64,000 bases of DNA from JANNRR01 sp031401675. GTDB taxonomy: Bacteria; Pseudomonadota; Alphaproteobacteria; Rhodobacterales; Rhodobacteraceae. Made by a program: the position numbers and the translations under genes. Position 1 is the stretch's first letter. The number at the start of each line of letters is the position of its first letter. The notes under the pieces are model-generated. The model was not told the origin of the DNA. It was given only the letters and a program-made list of their open reading frames with translations, and did no database searches. Positions 8,911 through 17,763 of the stretch are shown here, in pieces. The DNA is taken from assembly GCA_031401675.1 (NCBI GenBank), contig JANNRR010000112.1, positions 1 to 64,000 on the forward strand. Reading direction: 5' to 3'.

Positions 8911-9950
8911 AACACGGCATCCTTGCGGGCGAAGCGATCCGTCAACTCGGGCCAGCGGTGACAACGGACGAGCCGTTCCGCGCCGGCGGCCTCAAGCCTG
9001 GGTGTCTGCTGGTGACAGAGCTCTATCTGGAACGAGCAGCGATCCGCAAAGGCACAGCCCTTGCGTTCCGCCACCAGTGACGGCACGGCGCCGGCAATCG
9101 ACGGCAGATGCGATTTGCGGGCCGTGCCGCCGGTGCGGGGCAGCGAATCGAGCAGCCCGCGCGTGTAGGGATGCCGCGGCGTAGCAAACAGATCGTCAAC
9201 GCCGGCCATCTCGACGATCTCGCCGGCATACATCACCGCAACCCGGTGCGCGGTCTGTGCAATCACACCAAGGTCGTGCGTGATCAGCAGCACCGACATC
9301 CGCTGTATCGTTTGCAGCCTGACGAAAAGATCGAGAATTTGTGCCTGAATGGTTACGTCGAGCGCCGTCGTCGGCTCATCCGCAATAAGCAGTTCGACGC
9401 GACCGCAGATAAGAGCCATCGCAATCGCGACCCGCTGCCGCAGCCCGCCGGACAGCTGGTGAGGGTATTGGCCGAGCCGTTCGCTCGGGAAGTTGACGCC
9501 GACCAGGTCGAGCATCTCGATGGCGCGCTCTGTTCGTGCCGCTGAACGGATCTCCGGCCGGTGCACCTCAAGCACCTCGGTCAACTGGCGACCGATGCGC
9601 AGGCTGGGATTGAGGCTGGTCATCGGTTCCTGCGGGACAAGCGCCATTCGATCGCCGCGAAGGCGGCGGACCAGCGTCGGATGCATGCGCAGCAAGTCTC
9701 CACCGGCAAACCCGATATCGCCTGCGAAAACTTCAGCCTGCCGAGGCAGCGTACCGAGAATCGCCCGGGCAAAGATGGACTTGCCGCTGCCGGACTCGCC
9801 GACAAGACCCACGATCTCGCCGTGCCCGACAGTCAGGTCGACGTCGCGTATGACTTGGACCGAACCGGCGCGCCGGCGAAAGGCAACGCTTAGGCCCCGC
9901 ACCTCGAGCACCAAAGGCTCATTTCTCTCTTGCAAAGTGTCCTGCATCAC
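8907..9950 (-). CDS. ABC importer ATP-binding protein, OppD/DppD type
   Basis: First ATPase of the importer, about 347 aa. Walker A GESGSGKS, Q-loop MALVPQEPMTSLNP, signature LSGGLRQR (one residue off the consensus LSGGQ), Walker B LLIADEPTTALD, switch His in LLITHDLGV, and the C-terminal Cys-rich extension (CAFADRC...LCHQQTP...RCHRW) are present. The start is either GTG at 9950 (GTGA overlap with the permease stop) or the next codon, ATG at 9947 (TGATG). Both arrangements imply translational coupling. Confidence 0.93.
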   Translation of the reverse strand: MMQDTLQERNEPLVLEVRGLSVAFRRRAGSVQVIRDVDLTVGHGEIVGLVGESGSGKSIFARAILGTLPRQAEVFAGDIGFAGGDLLRMHPTLVRRLRGDRMALVPQEPMTSLNPSLRIGRQLTEVLEVHRPEIRSAARTERAIEMLDLVGVNFPSERLGQYPHQLSGGLRQRVAIAMALICGRVELLIADEPTTALDVTIQAQILDLFVRLQTIQRMSVLLITHDLGVIAQTAHRVAVMYAGEIVEMAGVDDLFATPRHPYTRGLLDSLPRTGGTARKSHLPSIAGAVPSLVAERKGCAFADRCSFQIELCHQQTPRLEAAGAERLVRCHRWPELTDRFARKDAVL

Positions 9951-10831
9951 TGGCCGTTGGATCGCGAACGCGGGTCAAGCATGTCGCGAAGGCCGTCGCC
10001 GATGAGGTTGAGGCTGAGAACCGCATAGGTGATGATCGCGCCGGGGGCGATCATCATCCACGGCGCGCTGCGGATGTACTCGCGTGCACCGCTGATCATG
10101 CCGCCCCAGGTCGGGGCAGGCGGCGGCGCGCCAAGGCCAAGAAAGCTCAACCCCGCTTCTACAAGGATGGCGGAGGAGAAGCCGAGGGACAGCTGGACCA
10201 TGGTTGGTCCTATGGCGCGTGGAAAGATGTGGAGGAAAAGAATGCGAAGGTCACTTGCTCCCAGCGAGCGCGCCGCCTGGACGAAGTCAGCATCGCGATA
10301 CTCGATGACCGCCGCCCGGACGGTACGGATGACCCGCGGCACATACAGCACGAAGACCGCGATGATCACGTTCACCTCGGACGGCCCAAGCGCGGCAAGG
10401 ATCATGATGGCAAGCACGACGCCCGGGAAGATCAACAGCGAGTCCGAGATCTGGCTGATGACGACGTCGATCGCCGGATACTGGCCCGAGACCATGCCGA
10501 GGCTTATCCCGAAAAGCGCCGTCAGCGCCGTTGCCACGGCGGCAATGCGCAGCGATATCTTCGCGCCGACCACCAGCCGCGACAGCTGATCCCGGCCCAA
10601 ATCGTCCGTGCCCAGCGGCTGGCTCCAGCTGGGCGGCCGCAGCTTGTCGTCTGCCGATATGCCAAGAGCATCTATGGAAACGAACAGCGGTGTAAGCACC
10701 GTGAACAGGATGAGCAGCGTCAGCATCAGCAGGCCGACTGTCAGCATGGGGTTGTCGCCGGCCCAACGCAGCCAGCGGATGGCCCTGCGCGGGCGCGACG
10801 CTGCGGTTCCTGTCTCCATGCCGCCCGTCAT
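9947..10831 (-). CDS. ABC importer permease, DppC/OppC type
   Basis: Inner-membrane permease of 294 aa with the N-terminal OppC_N-like segment and about six transmembrane helices. The sequence has LGTDDLGRDQLSRLVVGAKISL, typical for the C-type permease, and the EAA loop (EYRDADFVQAARSLGASDLRILFLHIFP) that contacts the ATPase. The chosen ATG at 10831 overlaps the upstream permease stop (ATGA); the longer open frame upstream reads into the partner gene and is not real. Confidence 0.92.
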   Translation of the reverse strand: MTGGMETGTAASRPRRAIRWLRWAGDNPMLTVGLLMLTLLILFTVLTPLFVSIDALGISADDKLRPPSWSQPLGTDDLGRDQLSRLVVGAKISLRIAAVATALTALFGISLGMVSGQYPAIDVVISQISDSLLIFPGVVLAIMILAALGPSEVNVIIAVFVLYVPRVIRTVRAAVIEYRDADFVQAARSLGASDLRILFLHIFPRAIGPTMVQLSLGFSSAILVEAGLSFLGLGAPPPAPTWGGMISGAREYIRSAPWMMIAPGAIITYAVLSLNLIGDGLRDMLDPRSRSNGQ

Positions 10832-11775
10832 GCCAGCCTCACACGCGGGTTGAAGTAGGCATAGGCCAGGTCGACCATCAGGTTGACCAGCAGCGCCGTC
10901 AGGGTCAGGTAGAAGATGCCGCCTTCCAGGGTTGCGTAGTCGCGCCGAATGGCCGCTGTAGTGATCAGTTCGCCAAGGCCGGGCAGGGCAAACACCTGCT
11001 CGATGATCACCGAGCCGCCCAACCCCAGCGCGAACAGCAGTCCGATCGCGGTGATGATCTGCACCATGGCATTGCGCAGCGCGTGGCGGATGATGACGAT
11101 CCATTCCGGCATGCCCTTGGCGCGCGCCATTCCGACGTATTCGCTCTCCAGCACTTCAAGCATGGTCGAGCGCGTCATGCGGACGATCAGCCCGATCTGC
11201 GACAGGCTGAGCGCGATGGTCGGCAGGATCAGCCGGCTGAACCACGGCCAAAAACCCATCTCGATCGGCCGGTAGCCCGACGAGGGAAGCCATTTGAGGT
11301 CGACGGCAAAAACCAGAATGAGGATGAAGCCAAGCCAGAACGGCGGCAACGCCATTCCGATGCTGGACAGCACGTTGCCAAGATAGTCAAGCACACTGCC
11401 ACGCTTGACCGCAGACAGAACGCCAAGCGGAATGCCGATGGCAATCGTGACAAGCAGCGCGAACAGCGTCAGCGCCAACGTAACCGGGAAGCGCTCGAAC
11501 AGAACCTCGGCGACCGGCTTGGAAAAGAACAGCGATTGCCCGAAGTCGCCGGTCAGGATTCTTGGCAGCCATTCGAAGTATTGGACAAGAATGGGTCGGT
11601 CGAGGCCAAGCTGCCGCGAGACCTCATCGAGCATCTCGGCGTTCACCGACTGTGTTCCAAGCAGACTTGCCACCGGACTGCCAGGCAGCAAGCGCGTCAA
11701 CACGAAGATAAGCGTCAGGGTGATGAGCAGGGTGGGAACGAAAACGACGATGCGCCGCAGCGTGTAGGAAAGCAT
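10828..11775 (-). CDS. ABC importer permease, DppB/OppB type
   Basis: Inner-membrane permease of 315 aa. The N-terminus (MLSYTLRRIVVFVPTLLITLTLIFVLTRLLPGSP) is the classical DppB start, followed by the periplasmic loop with LGLDRPILVQYFEWL and the EAA loop (ESEYVGMARAKGMPEWIVIIRHALRNA). The gene lies 62 bp after the binding-protein gene, a gap that holds a stable stem-loop, and overlaps the next permease by 4 bp. Confidence 0.93.
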   Translation of the reverse strand: MLSYTLRRIVVFVPTLLITLTLIFVLTRLLPGSPVASLLGTQSVNAEMLDEVSRQLGLDRPILVQYFEWLPRILTGDFGQSLFFSKPVAEVLFERFPVTLALTLFALLVTIAIGIPLGVLSAVKRGSVLDYLGNVLSSIGMALPPFWLGFILILVFAVDLKWLPSSGYRPIEMGFWPWFSRLILPTIALSLSQIGLIVRMTRSTMLEVLESEYVGMARAKGMPEWIVIIRHALRNAMVQIITAIGLLFALGLGGSVIIEQVFALPGLGELITTAAIRRDYATLEGGIFYLTLTALLVNLMVDLAYAYFNPRVRLA

Positions 11776-11792
11776 CGTCCCTCCGGCGGTAA

Positions 11793-11820
11793 GGGTGTGA
11801 GTGGTTACCCACCCACACCC
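11793..11820 (-). promoter_or_regulatory. Stem-loop with GNRA tetraloop between binding-protein and permease genes
   Basis: Read on the transcript strand this is a 12-bp hairpin (7 GC-rich pairs starting GGGTGTG, one G-U wobble, then GTGG/CCAC) closed by a GTAA loop, which is a GNRA tetraloop. No T-run follows, so it is not a standard terminator. Position between a highly needed binding protein and its permeases fits the known use of such hairpins to stabilise the upstream mRNA segment; that role is inferred. Confidence 0.65.
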
Positions 11821-11837
11821 CTCAATTGCGGTCTGCG

Positions 11838-13439
11838 CTATCCGGCGAAACCGACTCCGTTGAGCGTCAGATTACCCAGGGCAAGGTTGCCATCGGGATC
11901 GAGGACGGTTTTCCGCTTGGCGACAAGCCGGTAGGTGTAGCCCAGATTGACCATGGCAACCTGAGCATAGAACGAGCGCTGCAGATCCTCGCCGAGTTTC
12001 CTGCGTTCTTCGAATTCGGTTGCCGCGGCAAGCTTGCCGAAGATCACTTCGGTCTCGTCGCTGATGAAACCGACCTCTGGTGACGGGAAGGTGCCGTTGA
12101 ACTCCGGGTGCCAGAGCGAAGGGTCGACCCAATAGCCGCCCGACGTGTAGATGTTGAGCGCATCGGGATCGCGGCGCCGCGCCACCCAGGTGTTGAGGTC
12201 GTAGGTGCCGATCTCCAGTTTCAGGCCGGCGCGGGCGGCCTGCTCGACAAGAACGATGGCCACCTTTTCCTGAAGGTCGTTGCCCGAGATGACGATGATG
12301 CTGATCGGCTCGCCAGCGTAGCCGGCCTCGGCCAGGTAGGCCTTCGCCGCCTCGACGTCACCCGGCTTGTAGAGATCCGCGCCGGCATCGGTGTTGTAGG
12401 CGCTCTCGGGTGCATAGATGCTCGGGTTGACCAGCGCAAAGCTGGGGTCGGACACTGCAACCGAGGCAATCTCGATCGGATCGATCAGCGACTGGATGGC
12501 CTTGCGCATCACAAGGTTCGCAGTCGGGCCCTTCTTGTGATTGAACATCATGTACATCAGCACGCCGGGGCCATTCTTTATGGCATCGACATCAGCGCTG
12601 GCGCTCAGGCGCTGATACTCGGTGTCCGGTACGTCGGTAATGATGTCGTATTCGCCAGCCTCGAGCCCCGCAACGCGCGTCGTCGACTCGGTGACGACCC
12701 AGAAGATCATCTCGTCGAAATTCGCGACCTTCTTGCCAGCCTGGTAGTTAGGTGCATCGTCGCGCGCGACATATTCGGCGAACTTTGCAAGCTTGACGTA
12801 TTGGTCCGTCGCGTATTCGACGAACTTGTAGGGTCCGGTGCCAACCACTTCGGTAAGTTGGCCGGGCGTCGTGGATGCCTCGGCGATTTCCTTTGGCATG
12901 ACGACGAACTTGTTCTCGTCCGAGCCCAGCATCAGCAGCAGAAACCGGCCCATCGGCGTGCTGAAATTGAGGACCACCGTTGTAGCGTCGGGGGTCTCGA
13001 TCGAGGAAAGTGCGTCAAGGCCGGGGCCCTTGGGGGCGACAACCTTCCAGCGTTCCAGCGACGCCTTCACGTCTTCCGCATCAACGGTGTCGCCGTTGTG
13101 GAACAGCACGCCCGGGCGCAGCTTGAAGGTCCACTTCAGGCCATCCGTCGAGGCCTCGACGCTTTCAGCAAGTTCCGGAGCGGCATTGAAATCCGCGCCA
13201 AACCCGTAAAGCCCTTCGAAGACGTGCCCCATGACGTGCGGCAGCGGGTGCGAAACCGTGGACTGCCAATCCAGCGTGCTGAGCGGGATATGAAGGCCGA
13301 TGTTCAGCGTACCGCCGCTGACAGGCGTGCCCTGAGCCAGCGCCTGCGAGCCAAGACCCAGATACGAAAGTGGCAACGTCGACGCTGCAACAGCACCGAC
13401 GAGGCCACCCACTACATGACGACGATCAACCATCTCCAT
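11838..13439 (-). CDS. ABC importer substrate-binding protein (SBP family 5, DppA/OppA type)
   Basis: Periplasmic solute receptor of about 533 aa. The N-terminus (DRRHVVGGLVGAVAASTLPLSYLGLGSQALAQG) has twin arginines and a hydrophobic stretch, so export by Tat is possible. The family signature near the start (SGGTLNIGL, then AESVEASTDGLKWTFKLRPGVLFHNGDTVDAEDVKASLERW) is clear. The family binds peptides, nickel, opines and oligosaccharides; here the neighbouring enolase-superfamily enzymes point to a sugar acid or related compound. A putative LacI operator lies 13-27 bp upstream of the start. Two start codons (13439 and 13433) are possible. Confidence 0.93.
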   Translation of the reverse strand: MEMVDRRHVVGGLVGAVAASTLPLSYLGLGSQALAQGTPVSGGTLNIGLHIPLSTLDWQSTVSHPLPHVMGHVFEGLYGFGADFNAAPELAESVEASTDGLKWTFKLRPGVLFHNGDTVDAEDVKASLERWKVVAPKGPGLDALSSIETPDATTVVLNFSTPMGRFLLLMLGSDENKFVVMPKEIAEASTTPGQLTEVVGTGPYKFVEYATDQYVKLAKFAEYVARDDAPNYQAGKKVANFDEMIFWVVTESTTRVAGLEAGEYDIITDVPDTEYQRLSASADVDAIKNGPGVLMYMMFNHKKGPTANLVMRKAIQSLIDPIEIASVAVSDPSFALVNPSIYAPESAYNTDAGADLYKPGDVEAAKAYLAEAGYAGEPISIIVISGNDLQEKVAIVLVEQAARAGLKLEIGTYDLNTWVARRRDPDALNIYTSGGYWVDPSLWHPEFNGTFPSPEVGFISDETEVIFGKLAAATEFEERRKLGEDLQRSFYAQVAMVNLGYTYRLVAKRKTVLDPDGNLALGNLTLNGVGFAG

Positions 13440-13451
13440 ACCCCCCTCAAA

Positions 13452-13466
13452 GTATAACGATATATC
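13452..13466. promoter_or_regulatory. Putative LacI-family operator upstream of importer operon
   Basis: GTATAACGATATATC, a near-palindrome centred on CG at 13458-13459, as is usual for LacI-family sites. The same 15-mer with two symmetric changes occurs between the lacI gene and the intact enolase gene. It lies in the short AT-rich gap directly before the binding-protein gene. Confidence 0.65.
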
Positions 13467-13535
13467 TAAAATTAGCCTTGGCCGCGGGCTTAAGCAAGCG
13501 AAAACTTCGGTTTGGGCGGCTCCGGGCTCGTGCGC

Positions 13536-14609
13536 CTAGTGTGCCGGTTGGAAAGCCGCCATTGCGTCATCGCGCAAGACAACGCCCAGTCCTGGCGCAG
13601 AACCAACTCTGGCGACGCTTGCGTCAACGGCGAAACCCGCGTCCAGAATTGGTCCGCTATCCGCCAGAAAATTGTCGAGCCTTGCCGGATAGGTGTCATG
13701 CAGAACTGCCGCCAGGTGCAGCGCAGCTGCCGCCCCGATGGCGGTGCAGCAGAACGAGGCGGACGAAACGCCTATCGATGCCGCTTCGGCGATCGAAACG
13801 ACCTGCATTGCCGCGCGAAGGCCGCCGACCCGCTCGACGTTCACGACAACACGATCAGCGGCGCCAAGCCGTACGATCTGTCCCATGACCCTGGCGGATC
13901 GCACCGAGGTGTCGAGGATGACCGGAATCGGCAACGTCGCGCACAGGGTCGCGTGGCCGACAAGATCGGTATCGCTCAACGGTTGCAGCAGGCCGAGGTT
14001 CAGACGGGGGCCGCCGGATAGAAGACCTTCGATGAAGGTCCGGGCCAGAGCCGGATTGTCGAAGCCGCCTTTGGCGTCGATATCGACCTGAACCGCGGGA
14101 CCCAGCCGATCGATTGCCGCGGTCAGCCACACTGTCGCCGAGTCGGGCCCGAAACTTGTCGACCGTCGCGAGGGCTCCTGACGGTATTCCAGCAGCACCG
14201 CCTCGACACCGCCATCCGCGGCCGGCACCGCAGCCCCGCTCAGGAGGCTCTGCGACAACGCAACCTCGGTTCGGTAACTGCCGCCGAGCATGCTGTGCAC
14301 CGGGCAACCGCGCCGTTTGCCATTGAGATCGTGAAGCGCGATGTCCAGAGCGGCGCGAACGAACGGACCTGCATTGGCATCCTGATCGGTCACGCTGGAA
14401 ACAGCATCTAGCGCGACATTCATGTTGCGCAGGTCCATGTTCGCAAGGCGGCCGGCGCTCGCCCGCAGCAACGCAATCACCGTTGCTCTTGCTACCCCGG
14501 CGGCGAGCGAGATCTCGCCCAAACCAAAGTGGCTTTCGTCGGCCAGCGACAGCAGAATGCTCCTGCCGCCAGGTTTCGTATCGGATGTATCAAACCACTG
14601 AATCTGCAC
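13536..14609 (-). CDS. Enolase-superfamily protein lacking most catalytic residues
   Basis: Protein of 357 aa that aligns by pattern with the muconate-lactonizing/mandelate racemase group, for example LGGSYRTE, VQVDIDAKGGFDNP, LLQPLSDTDLVGHA, PVILDTSV and ERVGGLRAA. Compared with the intact neighbour at 15830, the KxK base motif is replaced by L139-x-E141, the metal ligand Glu by L208, and the second base Lys by N257; only D178 and D233 remain. It is also shorter, mainly at the N-terminus. The reading frame is intact over its full length, so it is not an ordinary decaying gene. It lies 12 bp after the lacI gene on the same strand and upstream of the importer. It may be a binding or regulatory pseudoenzyme; function unknown. 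Confidence 0.75.
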   Translation of the reverse strand: MQIQWFDTSDTKPGGRSILLSLADESHFGLGEISLAAGVARATVIALLRASAGRLANMDLRNMNVALDAVSSVTDQDANAGPFVRAALDIALHDLNGKRRGCPVHSMLGGSYRTEVALSQSLLSGAAVPAADGGVEAVLLEYRQEPSRRSTSFGPDSATVWLTAAIDRLGPAVQVDIDAKGGFDNPALARTFIEGLLSGGPRLNLGLLQPLSDTDLVGHATLCATLPIPVILDTSVRSARVMGQIVRLGAADRVVVNVERVGGLRAAMQVVSIAEAASIGVSSASFCCTAIGAAAALHLAAVLHDTYPARLDNFLADSGPILDAGFAVDASVARVGSAPGLGVVLRDDAMAAFQPAH

Positions 14610-14621
14610 GTATTCTATCCG

Positions 14622-15713
14622 CTAACTGAAAGTGGGCACTTCGTGTTCCGGCGGGGTTGTGGCCGGCAATCGCCAGGACAACGACTTGGTCGCACGTGGC
14701 GACGCACAGGACTGGCGCACGACAAGCCGGGTTCGCAGCGTCACCAGTACGGTCGCCTGTGGGGGGCCGTTCTGTTCAATTTCAGCGAGCAGCGCATCGC
14801 AAGCCAACTTACCCATGTAGTAGCGTTCTTCGCGCAGTGTGGTTATCGCCGGCGCGTAGAACTTGGCCCAATCCGGGTCATCGAACCCGACAAGGCTCAT
14901 ATCGCTCGGGATGCTGACGCCATGATCGCGCAGACACTGCAGAACCGCCCCGGTCATCGACTCGTTGCATACAAGCATGGCCGTCGGTGGTTGCGGCAGC
15001 AGGATCAGCCGGAGCGCCGCTTCGTACGCCTCGTCGTGCCGGTAGTTGCCGTGTACAACCAGATCTTCGTCGAATTCGAGACCTGCTTCTTCTAGCCCGA
15101 CGCGGTAGCTTTCGAGGCGCAGCCGGCCGCTTTCGAGTTCCATATCGCCGGCGACCAGGCCAATGCGGCGATGCCCCAGGGCGTCAAGATGGGCGACCGC
15201 GTCGGCCCCCGCACGTCCTTCGTCAGTCGCCACGACCGCTGCCCTTTCGCTGCCGATATTCACATTGACTGTCACCATGGGAAAGCCGGAGTCAGATGCC
15301 TGCCGGAAGGCGCGTAGATTGCGATCAAGCGGAGAGGCTATGATCCCGTCGATGCCGCGTTCCCGCATATCACGAAGATAGTCCATTTCCCGCACGGGAT
15401 CGTCACCGGTGTTGGAAAGGACCACACCATAACCCGCTCGCTTCGCCGATTCCTCCACACCCTGTACGAAGGTCGTCCAGTGATAGCTGCTGATCTGACT
15501 GATCAGGACGCCGATGGTGTTGGTGCGGCGCAGACGCAGCGAGCGAGCCACTCCGTTGGCGCGGTAGCTCAGCTTGTCTGCCGCCGCCAGAACGCTGACC
15601 CGCGACTTTTCGCTGAACGAACCATAGCCGGCCAGCACACGGCTGGCCATCCCGAGAGAGACGCCCGCTTCAGCGGCGACCTCCTTGAGAGTGATGGATT
15701 TCCGCTTAGGCAT
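14622..15713 (-). CDS. LacI-family transcriptional regulator
   Basis: Repressor-type regulator of 363 aa. The N-terminus (MPKRKSITLKEVAAEAGVSLGMASRVLAGYGSFSEKSRVSVLAAADKLSYRANGVARSLR) is a complete LacI helix-turn-helix plus hinge helix; the rest is a periplasmic-binding-protein-like effector domain (TIGVLISQIS, VGFDDPDWAKF, TTLREERYYMGKLACDALL). The start is ATG at 15713 because the DNA-binding domain begins right there; the longer open frame adds unrelated sequence. It is divergent from the intact enolase gene, sharing a 116-bp region with a putative operator, and probably cotranscribed with the degenerate enolase and perhaps the importer. Confidence 0.95.
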   Translation of the reverse strand: MPKRKSITLKEVAAEAGVSLGMASRVLAGYGSFSEKSRVSVLAAADKLSYRANGVARSLRLRRTNTIGVLISQISSYHWTTFVQGVEESAKRAGYGVVLSNTGDDPVREMDYLRDMRERGIDGIIASPLDRNLRAFRQASDSGFPMVTVNVNIGSERAAVVATDEGRAGADAVAHLDALGHRRIGLVAGDMELESGRLRLESYRVGLEEAGLEFDEDLVVHGNYRHDEAYEAALRLILLPQPPTAMLVCNESMTGAVLQCLRDHGVSIPSDMSLVGFDDPDWAKFYAPAITTLREERYYMGKLACDALLAEIEQNGPPQATVLVTLRTRLVVRQSCASPRATKSLSWRLPATTPPEHEVPTFS

Positions 15714-15785
15714 ACGTGTCCTTTGCGCTCGGCCGTCATATCCGAGGTTGATCCTGAAATAGTCGGGGGCGACTGGACGGTCAAC

Positions 15786-15800
15786 GTATATCGTTATATC
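15786..15800. promoter_or_regulatory. Putative LacI-family operator in divergent lacI/enolase promoter
   Basis: GTATATCGTTATATC centred on CG at 15792-15793, 30-44 bp before the enolase start. It matches the site at 13452 except for the two bases flanking the CG, which change symmetrically (A..A to T..T). Position is suitable for repression of the enolase gene and autoregulation of lacI. Confidence 0.65.
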
Positions 15801-15829
15801 AAACAAGCACAACTCAGGTGCGTTCATAG

Positions 15830-17020
15830 ATGAAGATCGTTTCCATCGACTTCCTGCCACTCAAACTTGATGCTCCGGCGGATGCAGGCACTGACGCCTC
15901 TGCAAACGAGCAGGCTGCGTTTACACCCGAGATGCTGGCGGCGCGCCGCTATGCGCCACCCGAGACGGTGTTCGTCCGGATCAGGGCCGATGACGGCACC
16001 GAAGGGTACGGCGATGGCGCTACACTCCCGCATTATCTTGGCCACGGAATTGGCAGCATGCTGGACTGGCTTGGTCGGTTCCGTCGCGCACTTGTGGGCG
16101 CAGATCCGCTGAATATCGCCGGTGTCCATCACTGCATGGAGTCCGTGGCCAGCATCGGGGTGCCAGGATGCCGGCCAGCGCAAGCAGCGATCGACATGGC
16201 GATCTACGATTTGGCGGGGAAGACGTACGGCTGTCCGGTATATGAACTTCTCGGCGGAAGCTACCGGCAGGAACTGGAACTGCAGACCCAGATGCATGGC
16301 CATACGGTCGACCAGCTTCTGGGGGTCTGCAATCACTACGTTGCGCGCGGCTTCACCGGGCTCAAGCTGAAGATCGGGTCTCAGCTGCGCCAGCATGGCT
16401 ATTCCAAGGCGTTGTTCGATGCCGATGCGGACAAGGTCGCCGGCGTCATGGCGCACCTGCCGCATCACATCCAGGTCGATGTCGACGCGAACCAGGGCAT
16501 CATGAATGCCAAGATGGCGGTCGCCATGTTCGAGCGCGTGCGTCGAGAAGCGTTCCATCCGAACATGGCGATCGAACAGCCACTGCATCACCTCGACCTC
16601 ATGGGTCACGCGCAGATCCGGAAGATGCTGCCGTTTCCGGTCGTCCTCGACGAAGCTGTCACCTCGCCGACGGCGATGCTTCAGATCGTCAGAATGGAAG
16701 CCGCCGACCGTATCGTTCTGAAACCCAACCGCGTCGGTGGCTTGTGGCCGGCGCGGCGCATCATTGACATATGCGAAGCCAACGGCATCGGTGTCAGTCT
16801 CGACACCATGCCGTTCACACTGTTGGGCGACACGATGTTGTGCCACCTGGGGGCGACCATCAAACGTCATTTCCCGCTCGACGCCCAAGGCCACACATTC
16901 TTCGCCGGGTCGCCATTCAGCGGCGGGGTCAAGATAGACGATGGCCGCGCCCGTCTCGGCGACGCACCAGGCTTCGGCGTCGAAGTAGACCCGGAGCTTC
17001 TGGCGGCAGTCTCGCCGTAG
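15830..17020 (+). CDS. Enolase-superfamily dehydratase (mandelate racemase/MLE group)
   Basis: Intact member, 396 aa. An N-terminal capping domain (residues 1-135, including LGGSYRQELELQ just after) is followed by the barrel with base motif LKLKIG (K179, K181), metal ligands D219 (VDVDANQG), E249 (AIEQPL) and D274 (VLDEAV), and K298 (VLKPNRVGG). These residues indicate proton abstraction next to a carboxylate, giving dehydration or epimerisation of an acid sugar or related compound. The exact substrate cannot be read from the sequence. Start ATG at 15830 has a weak AGGTG site. It is divergent from lacI and presumably induced with the importer. Confidence 0.88.
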   Translation: MKIVSIDFLPLKLDAPADAGTDASANEQAAFTPEMLAARRYAPPETVFVRIRADDGTEGYGDGATLPHYLGHGIGSMLDWLGRFRRALVGADPLNIAGVHHCMESVASIGVPGCRPAQAAIDMAIYDLAGKTYGCPVYELLGGSYRQELELQTQMHGHTVDQLLGVCNHYVARGFTGLKLKIGSQLRQHGYSKALFDADADKVAGVMAHLPHHIQVDVDANQGIMNAKMAVAMFERVRREAFHPNMAIEQPLHHLDLMGHAQIRKMLPFPVVLDEAVTSPTAMLQIVRMEAADRIVLKPNRVGGLWPARRIIDICEANGIGVSLDTMPFTLLGDTMLCHLGATIKRHFPLDAQGHTFFAGSPFSGGVKIDDGRARLGDAPGFGVEVDPELLAAVSP

Positions 17021-17501
17021 TGTGCGTTGGCGTACATGTCTGGCTTGAACGGCCGGCCTGACCGAGGTGTAACACGCCGGGTTTGCCAGAGGCTCCAACT
17101 TCCGAGCAGGATGGAGCATCAGGACCAAGACACAGCTGAAAGACGCCGGGAAGCAGAGCGAGGGCCTGTCGGACCGTATCATGCTGACCGACAGCGGCTC
17201 GGCATTGAAAGTCCGCAAGGCTCGGATCGACAAGCCGGAGCGTCAAAGGATCGTCCTTCCTGAACCGGCTCCGACATTTCCGCCTCCCGAAGGCAGGATG
17301 GAAAAGTCGATCGAACACGGACCGGGGCTCCTATCAAGCCCTTGGAATATCTATAAAATGGCTCTCTGATCAGGCTTCACGCAGTGCTGCGACCGGCCTT
17401 TGTGGGACCTTTGCGATACTCCTGCCAAAGTCGGTAGCAAACGCCTGAAACAGCGTTTCCACTCAACGTGTCAGCCGGAGTTTCAACGTCGGAGTGTGGT
17501 C
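17021..17501. other. Gene-free stretch downstream of enolase gene
   Basis: The 480 bp between the enolase stop and the 3' end of tRNA-Ala contain only short open frames without convincing ribosome sites. No clear intrinsic terminator, direct repeat of the tRNA 3' end, or integrase remnant was seen. The stretch is the right edge of the importer/enolase locus. Confidence 0.45.
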
Positions 17502-17577
<76 letters not shown>

Positions 17578-17763
17578 AACAGCGCCTGATCTGGCGGATC
17601 GGGCCAGAAAAGTCAAGCCGCCGCCCCGTCGCCTCAACCCCGCGCTGCGGCACCCAAAGCCTGCCCGTCCGGCTTCATTCCGTCACAAATATCCACCTGT
17701 TGCCTTCCCTGACCGGGCGCGCGGCACAGGCCCCACCTGCATCATCAGCACCGACAAGCCGGT

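Noticed and set aside
17037..17369. Short open frames in both directions after the enolase gene
   Set aside because: No convincing ribosome site or recognisable protein; composition looks like non-coding DNA.
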